A stretch of DNA of 46,893 nt from an uncultured Clostridium sp. (GTDB taxonomy: Bacteria; Bacillota; Clostridia; Clostridiales; Clostridiaceae), in NCBI GenBank assembly GCA_934746785.1, contig CAKVFO010000006.1:1-46893 (forward strand). The letters run 5' to 3'. The translations under genes and the position numbers were made by a program. How positions within the stretch are numbered: position 1 is the first letter of the stretch; each line of letters begins with the position of its first letter. Of the stretch, positions 34,476-42,869 are shown in pieces. The notes beneath the pieces were generated by a model that saw only the letters and a program-made list of their open reading frames with translations, was not told the origin of the DNA and did not search any database.

Positions 34476-34892
34476 ATGGATAAGAAAGCTATTATTAGTA
34501 TAACTAGTAATGCAAGTGTAGAGAATGAAGATATAATTGAAGTTGTTTCTCCAGGTAAGTATATAAAGATTGAAGATGGATATAAGGCCATATACGAAGA
34601 GACTGAGATATCAGGAATGGATGGGACAACAACAATATTAACAATTAAAGAAAAAGAAGTAGTTTTAGAAAGAGAAGGAACTACTTCAACAAAAATGTAC
34701 TTTAATAAAAGTGAACCATCAGTTGCAATGTATCAAACACCATATGGAATGCTTGAAATTAGCATTGATACAAAAAACTTAGAAGTTGATATGGATGAAG
34801 ATGGTGGAAAGTTACAAATAGATTATTCTTTAGCAGTAGCAGGACAAGCTCCCCTTGATACTAAGTTATCATTAAATATAAAAACTCAATAA
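34476..34892 (+). CDS. DUF1934 family beta-barrel protein (YwiB-like)
   Basis: 138 residues. The start AIISITSNASVENEDIIEVVSPGKY and the repeated beta pattern, with YQTPYGMLEISIDTKNLEV and IDYSLAVAGQ near the end, fit DUF1934, a calycin-like barrel family of Firmicutes. No signal peptide. GAGGAGATG precedes ATG 34476. The biochemical role is not known. It is followed by a terminator. Confidence 0.85.
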   Translation: MDKKAIISITSNASVENEDIIEVVSPGKYIKIEDGYKAIYEETEISGMDGTTTILTIKEKEVVLEREGTTSTKMYFNKSEPSVAMYQTPYGMLEISIDTKNLEVDMDEDGGKLQIDYSLAVAGQAPLDTKLSLNIKTQ

Positions 34893-34903
34893 AGTAAAAA
34901 ATT

Positions 34904-34952
34904 AAACTATCATAAAATAAATATATAGATTTATTTTTATGATGGTTTTTAT
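34904..34952 (+). terminator. Intrinsic terminator after the DUF1934 gene
   Basis: AACTATCATAAAATAAAT pairs with ATTTATTTTTATGATGGTT (with small bulges), followed by TTTTTATT. Confidence 0.72.
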
Positions 34953-35031
34953 TATTAATTAAAAACATATGTTTATTTCTTTGAATATATGGAAATACTT
35001 TTAGTAAAATACAAAAAGGAGAAGTAAACAG

Positions 35032-35319
35032 ATGAATTTAGGAGATAAGTATTTAAAAATATTAAAATTAGTGGCATACTATAATAATATTAATGATGAA
35101 GATATTATAAAATTATTAAAAGATAAAGAAAGTAAGTATCTTCTTTTATTGCTATTGAAAAAATATAAATGTATCAATAATGAAAGAATGATGGAAATAT
35201 TTAGATATAAAAGTTCTAGAAGCATAAACTATAATATAAAAAAAGCAGAAGAGAAATTCTTAGTAAATAAAAGTTTTAGAGAAAAGTATTTTGAAATTGA
35301 AGAAAGCTTGTTAAAATAG
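35032..35319 (+). CDS. Small hypothetical protein with HTH-like C-terminus
   Basis: 95 residues, lysine-rich and wholly helical by composition. I do not recognise the family. The C-terminal part (FRYKSSRSINYNIKKAEEKF, then LVNKSFREKYFEIEE) faintly recalls DnaA domain IV, in which a helix-turn-helix ends in a similar pattern. The first 50 residues (EDIIKLLKDKESKYLLLLLL) look like a helical packing unit. AAAGGAG precedes ATG 35032. It lies just before rho, 114 bases away. A DNA-binding role is a guess. Confidence 0.6.
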   Translation: MNLGDKYLKILKLVAYYNNINDEDIIKLLKDKESKYLLLLLLKKYKCINNERMMEIFRYKSSRSINYNIKKAEEKFLVNKSFREKYFEIEESLLK

Positions 35320-35433
35320 TTTTAAGTAGTTATAATTATCAATATAAAAAATCGATAATGCCTACCTAATTTCATTTCGATAACATTCATTATAATTCAG
35401 TAAATTTAAGTAAATAATTTTGGAGGTGTCATT

Positions 35434-36846
35434 TTGACAAAGGAAAAATATGAGAAAAGGACTTTAGTTGAATTAAAAAAAATAGCTAAAGAGTTAGGAA
35501 TAAAGAATATATCTAAATTAAAAAAAGATGAATTAATAAAAAAAGTTAAATCTGTAGAAAAGGTTACTTCTGAAGAAGGTAATAGTATAGAAAAAGATGG
35601 AGTGATTTTAAGAGAGAAAATATCACCTAAAACATCTAATAGTAGAGCTTATGATAATACAAGAAGAACTGAAAAAACTGTTGAAAAAAAAGAACAATTA
35701 AAAGCTATGATAAATGATTCAAATACTACAAGAGGTATATTAGAAATACTAGAAAATAATAATTTTGGCTTTTTAAGATGTAAAAATTATTTAACAAGCA
35801 GCGAGGACATTTATGTATCACCTTCACAAATAAGAAGATTTAACTTAAAAACTGGAGATGAAGTTGTTGGTAAAGTAAGGGAAGCTAAGGAAGGGGAAAA
35901 ATTTAAAGCTTTACTTTATGTAGAGAAGGTAAATGGAGAAGGTCCAGAAAAAGCTATTGGAAGAAAAAACTTTGAAAATTTAGTGCCTATTTATCCAACT
36001 GAAAGGTTAAGATTAGAAACTAATAGATCACAAGATTTATCATCGAGACTTATGGATATTATGTGCCCTATAGGAAAAGGACAGAGAGGAGTAATTGTGG
36101 CACCACCTAAAGCGGGTAAAACAACTTTACTAAAAAAGATTGCTCAAAGTATTACAACTAATCATCCAGAAGTGGTGTTAATAGTTTTATTAATAGATGA
36201 AAGACCAGAAGAAGTTACAGATATGCAAAGAAGTATAAATGGAGAAGTTATATATTCAACTTTTGATGAAGAACCACAAAATCATGCAAAAGTTTCCCAG
36301 ATAGTTTTAGAAAGAGCTAAGAGAATAGTAGAACAAGGAAAAGATGTTGTTATTCTTTTAGATAGTTTAACAAGATTATCAAGAGCTTATAATCTAACAG
36401 TTACTCCAACAGGTAGAACTTTATCAGGAGGTCTTGATCCAGGTGCTTTAATAATGCCTAAAAAGTTTTTTGGTGCAGCTAGAAACATAGAAGATGGAGG
36501 AAGTTTAACAATACTTGCTACAGCTTTGGTGGAAACAGGATCAAGAATGGATGATATGATATTTGAAGAATTTAAGGGAACAGGAAACATGGAAGTACAT
36601 CTTGATAGAAAACTTCAAGAAAGAAGAATATTCCCTGCTATAGATATTTATAAATCAGGAACAAGAAAAGAAGACTTATTATTAACAGAGCAAGAAAGAG
36701 AAGTAACATATTCAATAAGAAGAACTATGAATAGAGATGGTAATATTGAAAACATTACTGAAAATCTTATAAATATGCTTCATAAAACTAAGAATAATAA
36801 GGAGTTTTTAGATTCATTTGAAAAAGCTAATATTTTAAAGAAATAA
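35434..36846 (+). CDS. rho: Transcription termination factor Rho
   Basis: A hexameric RNA-dependent ATPase that ends transcription. Order: N-terminal Rho-N/SAP-like helices (LVELKKIAKELGI), a lysine/glutamate linker (40-100), the cold-shock RNA-binding domain (about 105-180: GILEILENNNFGFLR), then the RecA-like motor with Walker A PPKAGKTTLL (about 222-232), ILLDSLTRLSRAYN and the R-loop region. It starts at TTG 35434 with GGAGGTG upstream. Length 470. It is followed by a bidirectional terminator. Confidence 0.97.
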   Translation: MTKEKYEKRTLVELKKIAKELGIKNISKLKKDELIKKVKSVEKVTSEEGNSIEKDGVILREKISPKTSNSRAYDNTRRTEKTVEKKEQLKAMINDSNTTRGILEILENNNFGFLRCKNYLTSSEDIYVSPSQIRRFNLKTGDEVVGKVREAKEGEKFKALLYVEKVNGEGPEKAIGRKNFENLVPIYPTERLRLETNRSQDLSSRLMDIMCPIGKGQRGVIVAPPKAGKTTLLKKIAQSITTNHPEVVLIVLLIDERPEEVTDMQRSINGEVIYSTFDEEPQNHAKVSQIVLERAKRIVEQGKDVVILLDSLTRLSRAYNLTVTPTGRTLSGGLDPGALIMPKKFFGAARNIEDGGSLTILATALVETGSRMDDMIFEEFKGTGNMEVHLDRKLQERRIFPAIDIYKSGTRKEDLLLTEQEREVTYSIRRTMNRDGNIENITENLINMLHKTKNNKEFLDSFEKANILKK

Positions 36847-36849
36847 AGA

Positions 36850-36893
36850 AGGTGGTATTAAGTAATTGATATAAATTACTTAATACCACCTTT
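36850..36893. terminator. Bidirectional terminator between rho and glycosyltransferase
   Basis: GGTGGTATTAAGTAATT pairs perfectly with AATTACTTAATACCACC around a 6-base loop. TTTATT follows on the plus strand and CTTCTTTATTTC on the minus strand. Confidence 0.87.
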
Positions 36894-38022
36894 ATTGATG
36901 TATAAGTTTTTCATTCAATGAATTTTCATTATTTATAAGGTTGTTGCAGATATCTACTATCTTTGACTTAGAATATGAACTAGATAAGTATTTTAAGTTA
37001 TTTCTAATTTTTAATAGCTTATCGGGATCATCAATAAGTGTATTGACTATATCGTTAATTTCTTTATATTCTTTCAGTGAATAAGCATAATTATTAGAAA
37101 TAAGAAACTCAGTGTTGTCTAATTCTTGACCAGGTATTGCAAAAGGTATTATTAAAGGAATATTTTTAACAATAGCTTCTGTAGATGTTAATCCACCTGG
37201 TTTAGAAATTAATACATCACAATAATCCATCAATGAAGAGATATCATTTGAAAATCCAAGAATATGTAGTTTCTTGTTTGAATGATTATAATTTGTCTTA
37301 GATAAAAGTGAATTTTTTAAGTGTTCATTATTTCCACAGACTACAGTTATTCTAAGTTTGTTTTTATTTTTTAAAAGTTCATCAAGTACATAAGAAATAT
37401 TATTAAGTCCCATGCTGCCGCTCATAAGAAGAAGATTAAAATATCCATCATTTCTTATTAAGGATACTTCTTGATTTTTATTATAAAAGTTAGATTTTAT
37501 AGGTATTCCAATAGGAAATATAATTGATTCTTTTATTCCTTGAGAAACTAAATAATCTTTTGTGCTTTCACTAGCTGTTATATAGGAATCAACTAAGTCA
37601 TTAATATAAGTATAATGAGCTTTGAAATCTGTAATTACTGAAATAAAAGGAATATTCAATCCTTTTGATTTTAAATAAGTAACCATATCTACAGTGAAAG
37701 GATGAGTACCGATTATAATATCTGGTTTTTCTCTATTTATATAAGATGATAATTTTTTTATTATAGGTAGAAATATAAAAGTATTAGATTTATTAATGTA
37801 ATTTCTATCAGTAAGCTTGTAAAAAAATCCATATAGTTTAGGAAATTTTGAAGCAAAGATTTGGTAACCCAGTACAATAATTTTGTTAAGAATTTTATTT
37901 TCTACTAAAAAATCATGTTTGATACACTCAAAGTCCGTATTATTAAAAGCCTCAATTATTGAATCAGCAGCTTGATTATGACCTTGGCCTGTTGAGGTAG
38001 TCAAGATTAAAACTTTTTTCAT
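36892..38022 (-). CDS. Diacylglycerol-type glycosyltransferase (MGDG synthase / UgtP-like, GT28)
   Basis: 376 residues. The N-terminal TTSTGQGHNQAADSIIEAF is the MGDG-synthase signature, and GTHPF and SVITDFKAHYTYINDLVDSY follow. The second lobe has LLMSGSMGLNNISYVLDELL and the donor-binding ISKPGGLTSTEAI plus IPGQELDN. Such enzymes put sugars on diacylglycerol to make glycolipids that can anchor lipoteichoic acid, so it may work with the LtaS-like protein at 4220-6100. Donor sugar and processivity cannot be told from sequence. The ribosome site is weak (GAGTGG). Confidence 0.86.
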   Translation of the reverse strand: MKKVLILTTSTGQGHNQAADSIIEAFNNTDFECIKHDFLVENKILNKIIVLGYQIFASKFPKLYGFFYKLTDRNYINKSNTFIFLPIIKKLSSYINREKPDIIIGTHPFTVDMVTYLKSKGLNIPFISVITDFKAHYTYINDLVDSYITASESTKDYLVSQGIKESIIFPIGIPIKSNFYNKNQEVSLIRNDGYFNLLLMSGSMGLNNISYVLDELLKNKNKLRITVVCGNNEHLKNSLLSKTNYNHSNKKLHILGFSNDISSLMDYCDVLISKPGGLTSTEAIVKNIPLIIPFAIPGQELDNTEFLISNNYAYSLKEYKEINDIVNTLIDDPDKLLKIRNNLKYLSSSYSKSKIVDICNNLINNENSLNEKLIHQ

Positions 38023-38106
38023 TCAATCCACTCACTTTATAATTTAATATGTATATAGTTTATCACTAAGTTTATCAATATATTATGTAAATGTCTAAAA
38101 TTTTAC

Positions 38107-38147
38107 ACGCTAAAATAAAGAAAATGGGAAAGACTAAGTCTTTCCCA
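38107..38147 (-). terminator. Intrinsic terminator after rpmE
   Basis: TGGGAAAGACT / AGTCTTTCCCA is a perfect palindrome (38125-38147). On the minus strand it is followed by TTTTCTTTATTTTA. Confidence 0.82.
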
Positions 38148-38154
38148 ATATTTC

Positions 38155-38367
38155 CTACTTACCTTGGTTAAGGTTGAATCTCTTATTGAACTTATCAACT
38201 CTACCGCCAACGTCAACGATTTTTTGCTTACCAGTGAAGAATGGGTGGCATTTAGAGCATATTTCTACTTTAAGTTCTTCTTTAACTGAACCAGTTGTAA
38301 AAGTATTTCCACATGCACACTTAACCACTGCGTCGTGATGGTATTCAGGATGTATGCCTTCTCTCAT
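38155..38367 (-). CDS. rpmE: 50S ribosomal protein L31 (zinc-binding form)
   Basis: 70 residues. All four zinc cysteines are kept: CACG (one of them in KCACGNTF) and CSKCHPF with the preceding EVEICSKC stretch, followed by the L31 end FTGKQKIVDVGGRVDKFNKRF. This is the zinc-containing type normally expressed when zinc is sufficient. AAAGAGGTGAAA precedes ATG 38367. It has its own promoter at 38421-38449 and terminator. Confidence 0.96.
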   Translation of the reverse strand: MREGIHPEYHHDAVVKCACGNTFTTGSVKEELKVEICSKCHPFFTGKQKIVDVGGRVDKFNKRFNLNQGK

Positions 38368-38420
38368 TTATTTCACCTCTTTCGAATCGACTAAAAATAT
38401 TAGCCTTTAAATGCTATTTG

Positions 38421-38449
38421 ATTATATCATAGGGGGCAAGTAAGGTCAA
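38421..38449 (-). promoter_or_regulatory. Sigma-A promoter of rpmE
   Basis: Minus strand TTGACC (38449-38444), 17-base spacer, TATAAT (38426-38421). The predicted leader is about 45 bases, with no clear riboregulator structure. Confidence 0.78.
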
Positions 38450-38671
38450 TAAAATTTAAGAGCACAAGTCGCTATATATAAAGGAATAACTTCAAAAAGG
38501 TACTATTTAAAAATGTATTTACATATCAGTATAAAAAATAGAAAAAGAAAGTATGCAAATCTAATCTAGAAATAGGTTTAGTCATTAAATATTTTTATAT
38601 TCATCTACTTTTTTATAAAATAATTAAATGCTATAATCAAATTTATCTGAGACTAAGGAGAGAAAATTAAT
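38450..38671. other. Spacer between rpmE and tdk promoters
   Basis: With the rpmE leader this forms a 304-base gene-free interval. A TATAAT at 38632-38637 may be the -10 for tdk, but no good -35 is placed upstream. No ORF, repeat or T-tailed hairpin is seen. Confidence 0.4.
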
Positions 38672-39259
38672 ATGAGTAAATTATATTTTAGATATGGTGC
38701 GATGAATTCAGGAAAATCAACGCATTTAATGCAGGTTGCTTATAATTATGAAGAAAGAGGACTAAGGGTAGTTTTAATTAAGTCAGAAACTGACAAAAAA
38801 GGTGGAGATAAGCTTGTATCAAGGTTAGGAGTTACAAGAAAAGTTGATATGGTAATATCAACTCAGGATAGTATTTATGAAATGATAGAAGATAATATTG
38901 AAAAATATGGGAAATTAGACTGCATATTAGTAGATGAAGTTCAATTTTTAAAGGAATATCAAATAGATCAGTTATTTAAAATTGCAGTTAAATTAGATAT
39001 ACCTGTAATATGCTATGGATTAAGAACAGATTTTCAAATGCAAGGCTTTGAAGGTAGTACACGTTTATTGCTGATAGCTCATAGTATTGAGGAAATGAAA
39101 ACTATATGTAAATGTGGAAGTAAAGCATTGTTAAATGCACGTAAAATAAATGGGAAATTTGTATTTGAAGGTGAACAAATTGCTATTGATCATGTAGATA
39201 ATGTAGAATATGAATCCTTATGCGGAAAATGTTATTATAAATTTAAAGAAGAAAAATAA
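38672..39259 (+). CDS. tdk: Thymidine kinase
   Basis: Phosphorylates thymidine for salvage. The P-loop is GAMNSGKSTHLM (8-19); Walker B is CILVDEVQFL (Asp/Glu, about 89-98); ICYGLRTDFQ contacts the substrate; a zinc ribbon is formed by CKCG and CGKCYY at the end. Length 195 residues, as in type II thymidine kinases. AAGGAGAG precedes ATG 38672. The order tdk-yqhQ-prmC-prfA is common in clostridia and these genes are closely spaced here. Confidence 0.97.
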   Translation: MSKLYFRYGAMNSGKSTHLMQVAYNYEERGLRVVLIKSETDKKGGDKLVSRLGVTRKVDMVISTQDSIYEMIEDNIEKYGKLDCILVDEVQFLKEYQIDQLFKIAVKLDIPVICYGLRTDFQMQGFEGSTRLLLIAHSIEEMKTICKCGSKALLNARKINGKFVFEGEQIAIDHVDNVEYESLCGKCYYKFKEEK

Positions 39260-39273
39260 TATTGGTGAAAGAG

Positions 39274-40182
39274 ATGAAATTAATGAAAAAATGTAATGTT
39301 GGAGGTCAGGCGGTAATAGAAGGTGTAATGATGAGGGGCGTTAAAGGAGTTGCAACTTCAGTAAGAAAGCCAGATGGTGAAATAATAACGGATTTTAAAA
39401 ATATTAGACCATTAATAAAAAAATATAAATTTTTGAACATACCATTTATACGAGGAATATTTGTATTAATAGATTCATTAATATTAGGCATAAAAACATT
39501 AAATTATTCAGCTTCCTTTTTTGAAGAAGATGAAAAAAGTTCAAAAATTGAAGAATGGTTGAAAAATAAATTTGGAGATAAGGCGAATGATATCATTATA
39601 GGAATAACTACTATTATTTCTTTTGTAATGGCCATAGGATTGTTTGTAGGAATTCCAACAGCAGTAGCATCAATATTTCAAGTTACTAGCATGTCTCCTT
39701 TAGTACTTAATTTATTGGAAGCAGTAATTAGAATTTTAATTCTATTAGTTTATATGTGGGCAATTAGCAAATTTGATGATATTTATAGAGTTTTTCAATA
39801 TCATGGAGCAGAACATAAAACTATTTTTTGTTATGAATCAGAAATGCCGTTGACAGTAGAAAATGTTAAAATTCAAGAAAGATTCCATCCAAGGTGTGGA
39901 ACAAATTTTTTATTTTTAATAATGATAGTAAGTGTTGTTATAATATCTCTTACAGGATGGGGAGGATTTATTGAAAGGTTAGTTTTAAGAATTATATTAA
40001 TTCCAGTAATTTCAGGAATTACATATGAATTAATAAGATGGCTGGGTAAAAGCAATAGTAAAATATCTAAAATAATAGCATACCCAGGACTTCAACTTCA
40101 AAAATTAACTACAAGAGAACCAGATGATTCTCAAATAGAAGTTGCAATTGCAGCTTTGAAGTCAGCAGAAGGGATTGAGTAA
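39274..40182 (+). CDS. yqhQ: DUF1385 membrane protein (YqhQ-like)
   Basis: 302 residues with the family start GGQAVIEGVMMRG and about four or five transmembrane stretches (near 65-85, 110-135, 145-165, 205-230 and 235-255). FQYHGAEHKTIFCYE and RFHPRCGTNFLFL are conserved in DUF1385. Function is unknown, though the gene is nearly always beside prmC/prfA in Firmicutes. GGTGA (39264-39268) supports ATG 39274; ATG 39283 is an alternative, and TTG 39262 overlaps the ribosome site. Confidence 0.9.
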   Translation: MKLMKKCNVGGQAVIEGVMMRGVKGVATSVRKPDGEIITDFKNIRPLIKKYKFLNIPFIRGIFVLIDSLILGIKTLNYSASFFEEDEKSSKIEEWLKNKFGDKANDIIIGITTIISFVMAIGLFVGIPTAVASIFQVTSMSPLVLNLLEAVIRILILLVYMWAISKFDDIYRVFQYHGAEHKTIFCYESEMPLTVENVKIQERFHPRCGTNFLFLIMIVSVVIISLTGWGGFIERLVLRIILIPVISGITYELIRWLGKSNSKISKIIAYPGLQLQKLTTREPDDSQIEVAIAALKSAEGIE

Positions 40183-40185
40183 TAT

Positions 40186-41040
40186 ATGAAAATAGGAGAA
40201 TTATTAAATATAGGTTCCAAAACTCTTTCAGAGGCAGGAATTGATACTGCTAGATTAGATGCACAGCTTTTATTAGGTAAGGTAATAGATAAAGATAAAT
40301 TATATTTAATGATTAATAATACAGAAAATGTTAATAATACGGATGAGGAAAAGTTTTTTGAACTTATAAATAAAAGAAAAGAAAAAATGCCAGTAAGATA
40401 TATATTAGGAGAATGCGATTTTATGGGATTAGATTTCTTTGTAGAAGAAGGAGTGCTAATACCTAGAAGTGATACAGAAATTTTAGTAGAAAAAGTATTA
40501 AGTATGATAGATGAAAAAGCAGAATTCTATGCATGTGACTTGTGCTCAGGAAGCGGAGCAATTGGAATTGCTTTAGCTAGTTATAGAAAAAATATAAAGG
40601 TAGATTCAATTGATTATTACGATATACCTGAAAAAGTTACAAAGAAAAATATAGAGAGACATAAATTGCAAGATAGAATGAATTTTATTAAAAGTGATTT
40701 GTTAAGAGAAGCTATTAATCAAGGTAAAAAATATGATTTATTAGTTTCAAATCCGCCATATATTAAGGCTGAAGAGATAGAAACGTTAATGAGTGATGTT
40801 AAGGATTATGAACCACATACAGCATTAGATGGTGGAAAAGATGGGCTGGTATTTTATAGAAGAATAATAAAAGACTGTAAGAGTGTTTTGAAAAATAATT
40901 CTATTGTTGCTTTTGAAATAGGTTATGATCAAGGGGAAAGTGTAAAAGAACTTATGGAACACAATGGATGCAATAAAGTTGAAATTGTTAAGGATTTAGC
41001 AGGATTAGATAGAGTAGTAATCGGAATCTTCAATTGTTGA
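40186..41040 (+). CDS. prmC: Release factor glutamine methyltransferase
   Basis: Methylates the Gln of the GGQ motif of release factors, including the PrfA encoded next. The N-terminal helical domain binds the factor (VRYILGECDFMGLDFFVEEG, RSDTEILVE). The methyltransferase part has DLCSGSGAIGIALA (SAM-binding) and the catalytic VSNPPYI (about 187-193). Length 284. It begins 3 bases after the yqhQ stop, with AGGGATTGAG as ribosome site, so translational coupling is likely. Confidence 0.96.
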   Translation: MKIGELLNIGSKTLSEAGIDTARLDAQLLLGKVIDKDKLYLMINNTENVNNTDEEKFFELINKRKEKMPVRYILGECDFMGLDFFVEEGVLIPRSDTEILVEKVLSMIDEKAEFYACDLCSGSGAIGIALASYRKNIKVDSIDYYDIPEKVTKKNIERHKLQDRMNFIKSDLLREAINQGKKYDLLVSNPPYIKAEEIETLMSDVKDYEPHTALDGGKDGLVFYRRIIKDCKSVLKNNSIVAFEIGYDQGESVKELMEHNGCNKVEIVKDLAGLDRVVIGIFNC

Positions 41041-41066
41041 TAAAAATAAACATATTGTGATATAAT
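41037..41066 (+). promoter_or_regulatory. Extended -10 sigma-A promoter of prfA
   Basis: TTGATA (41037-41042) overlaps the prmC stop codon. After an 18-base spacer comes TATAAT (41061-41066) with TGA just before it (extended -10). prfA can thus be transcribed separately from prmC. Confidence 0.68.
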
Positions 41067-41101
41067 ATTAAGATGTGAAAAATAAGATGCGGAGTGATAT
41101 C

Positions 41102-42184
41102 ATGTTATTAGATAAATTAGCTTTTATAGAAAATAAGTATGATGAGTTATCTGTTAAAATTAGTGATCCTTCAATAATAGCAAATCAAAATGAATGGAGA
41201 AAGCTTTGTAAGGAACAAGCTGATTTAGAGATAATAGTTAATGCATACAAAGAATATAAGGATGTAATCCAAGAATTAAAAGATAATAAAGAAATGCTTG
41301 CGGAAGAAAAAGATAGAGATATGAGAGAAATGATTCAAGAAGATATTTCATCACTATCATCTAGAGAAGCAGAATTAGAAAAAGAAATACAAATTTTATT
41401 ATTACCAAAAGACCCTAATGATGAAAAAAATGTATTTGTAGAAATTAGAGCAGGTGCTGGTGGAGAAGAAGCAGCATTATTTGCTGCAAATCTATTCAGA
41501 ATGTATACAAGATTTGCAGAAAAGAATAGATGGTCAGTAGAAATGATGAGCTCAAATGAAACTGATATCGGTGGATTTAGAGAAGTTGTATTCATGATTA
41601 AAGGGAATGGTGCGTACTCTAAGATGAAATACGAAAGTGGAGTTCATAGAGTTCAAAGAGTACCAGATACAGAATCAAGTGGTAGAATACATACTTCAAC
41701 AGCTACAGTTGCAGTACTTCCAGAAGTAGACGAAGTAGATATAGAAATAAGACCAGAAGATTTAAAAATTGATGTATTTAGAGCTTCAGGAAATGGTGGA
41801 CAGTGTGTTAATACAACTGACTCTGCCGTAAGAATGACTCACTTACCTACAGGAATAGTAGTTTCATGTCAAGATGAAAAATCTCAAATTAAAAATAAAG
41901 AAAAAGCACTTAAAGTATTAAGAGCTAGATTATATGAAAAAGCAGAAGCAGAAAGACATGAAGGAATCGCTGAAGATAGAAGAAGCCAAGTAGGTACTGG
42001 GGATAGAAGTGAAAGAATTAGAACATATAACTACCCACAAGGAAGAGTTACTGATCATAGAATAGGTTTAACACTTTACAAGTTAGACACATTCTTAGAT
42101 GGGGAAATAGATGAAATTCTTAATGCATTAATAACAGCAGATCAAGCTGAAAAGATGAAGAATATGGGTAATACTGTACAATAA
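41102..42184 (+). CDS. prfA: Peptide chain release factor 1
   Basis: Recognises UAA and UAG stop codons. The GGQ motif (ASGNGGQCVN, about 229-238), the RVPDTESSGRIHTSTATVAV region and the basic C-terminal RSERIRTYNYPQGRVTDHR are all present. Length 360 residues, normal. ATG 41102 follows GGAGTGAT at suitable spacing; the in-frame GTG 41075 adds nine non-family residues. A terminator-like hairpin follows. Confidence 0.97.
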   Translation: MLLDKLAFIENKYDELSVKISDPSIIANQNEWRKLCKEQADLEIIVNAYKEYKDVIQELKDNKEMLAEEKDRDMREMIQEDISSLSSREAELEKEIQILLLPKDPNDEKNVFVEIRAGAGGEEAALFAANLFRMYTRFAEKNRWSVEMMSSNETDIGGFREVVFMIKGNGAYSKMKYESGVHRVQRVPDTESSGRIHTSTATVAVLPEVDEVDIEIRPEDLKIDVFRASGNGGQCVNTTDSAVRMTHLPTGIVVSCQDEKSQIKNKEKALKVLRARLYEKAEAERHEGIAEDRRSQVGTGDRSERIRTYNYPQGRVTDHRIGLTLYKLDTFLDGEIDEILNALITADQAEKMKNMGNTVQ

Positions 42185-42194
42185 ATAAGACTTA

Positions 42195-42230
42195 GAAAGC
42201 CTTGCATTATTTAGATGTGAGGCTTTACTT
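42195..42230 (+). terminator. Probable terminator after prfA
   Basis: AAAGCCTTGCA pairs with TGTGAGGCTTT (two wobble pairs) around a loop of about 9 bases, followed by ACTTAC rather than a strong T run. Confidence 0.55.
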
Positions 42231-42263
42231 ACATGAAAATTAAGTAGACAGGAGACGGTATTA

Positions 42264-42851
42264 TTGAATATTTATAAAGCGTTAAAAAAGGAAAAATCAG
42301 ATATAAGAAAGATGTGCATAATACTTATTATAATTGCCGTAATACTGCCTATAGCAGTTTTTTTAACTGGATTAACTACTAAGTTTTATTTAATAAGTTT
42401 AATACTATTAGAAATACTAAATGTTTTATCAATAATAAGTTTTATTAATGGATATACATTAAAGTTTTCCTGTGCAAATAATAAACTAAAGATAAAGAGT
42501 GGGTTATTTGGAATTGAAGGTCTTGTAATTTGTGATAAAGTTGCTTTAGTTCATACTGAAAATATAGAAGATAGTATGGAAATTATAATTATAACTTCAA
42601 TGAAAGTTAGAAATAAAGGTGTAAGACCTGTTGTTAATGGATTGTTGAAAAAATATTCTAAATTAGAAGAGGAATACGAAAGAATTAGAATGAATAATAA
42701 GGATACAATTTATTATTATCAAATAATAAGAAGAGGCGGTTTGAATAAGTATATGCTTCTTGATATGATATATAAAAACTGTGTTAGAGCAGTTTATACC
42801 AATGAGTGTATACAGAACATTAAAATAGCAAGAGGACAAACTTTAGTGTAA
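42264..42851 (+). CDS. Hypothetical membrane protein, two TM helices
   Basis: 195 residues, not assigned to a family. Two hydrophobic segments (about 18-37 and 42-62) form an N-terminal hairpin. The rest is a soluble, probably cytoplasmic region with a beta-rich part (LKFSCANNKLKIKSGLFGIE, CDKVALVHTE) that recalls bacterial PH-like domains but without proof, then a charged helical end. It starts at TTG 42264 with AGGAGA upstream. ywlC follows after 18 bases, so the two are probably cotranscribed. Confidence 0.7.
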   Translation: MNIYKALKKEKSDIRKMCIILIIIAVILPIAVFLTGLTTKFYLISLILLEILNVLSIISFINGYTLKFSCANNKLKIKSGLFGIEGLVICDKVALVHTENIEDSMEIIIITSMKVRNKGVRPVVNGLLKKYSKLEEEYERIRMNNKDTIYYYQIIRRGGLNKYMLLDMIYKNCVRAVYTNECIQNIKIARGQTLV

Positions 42852-42869
42852 AGAAGGAAGGTAAAAGTT

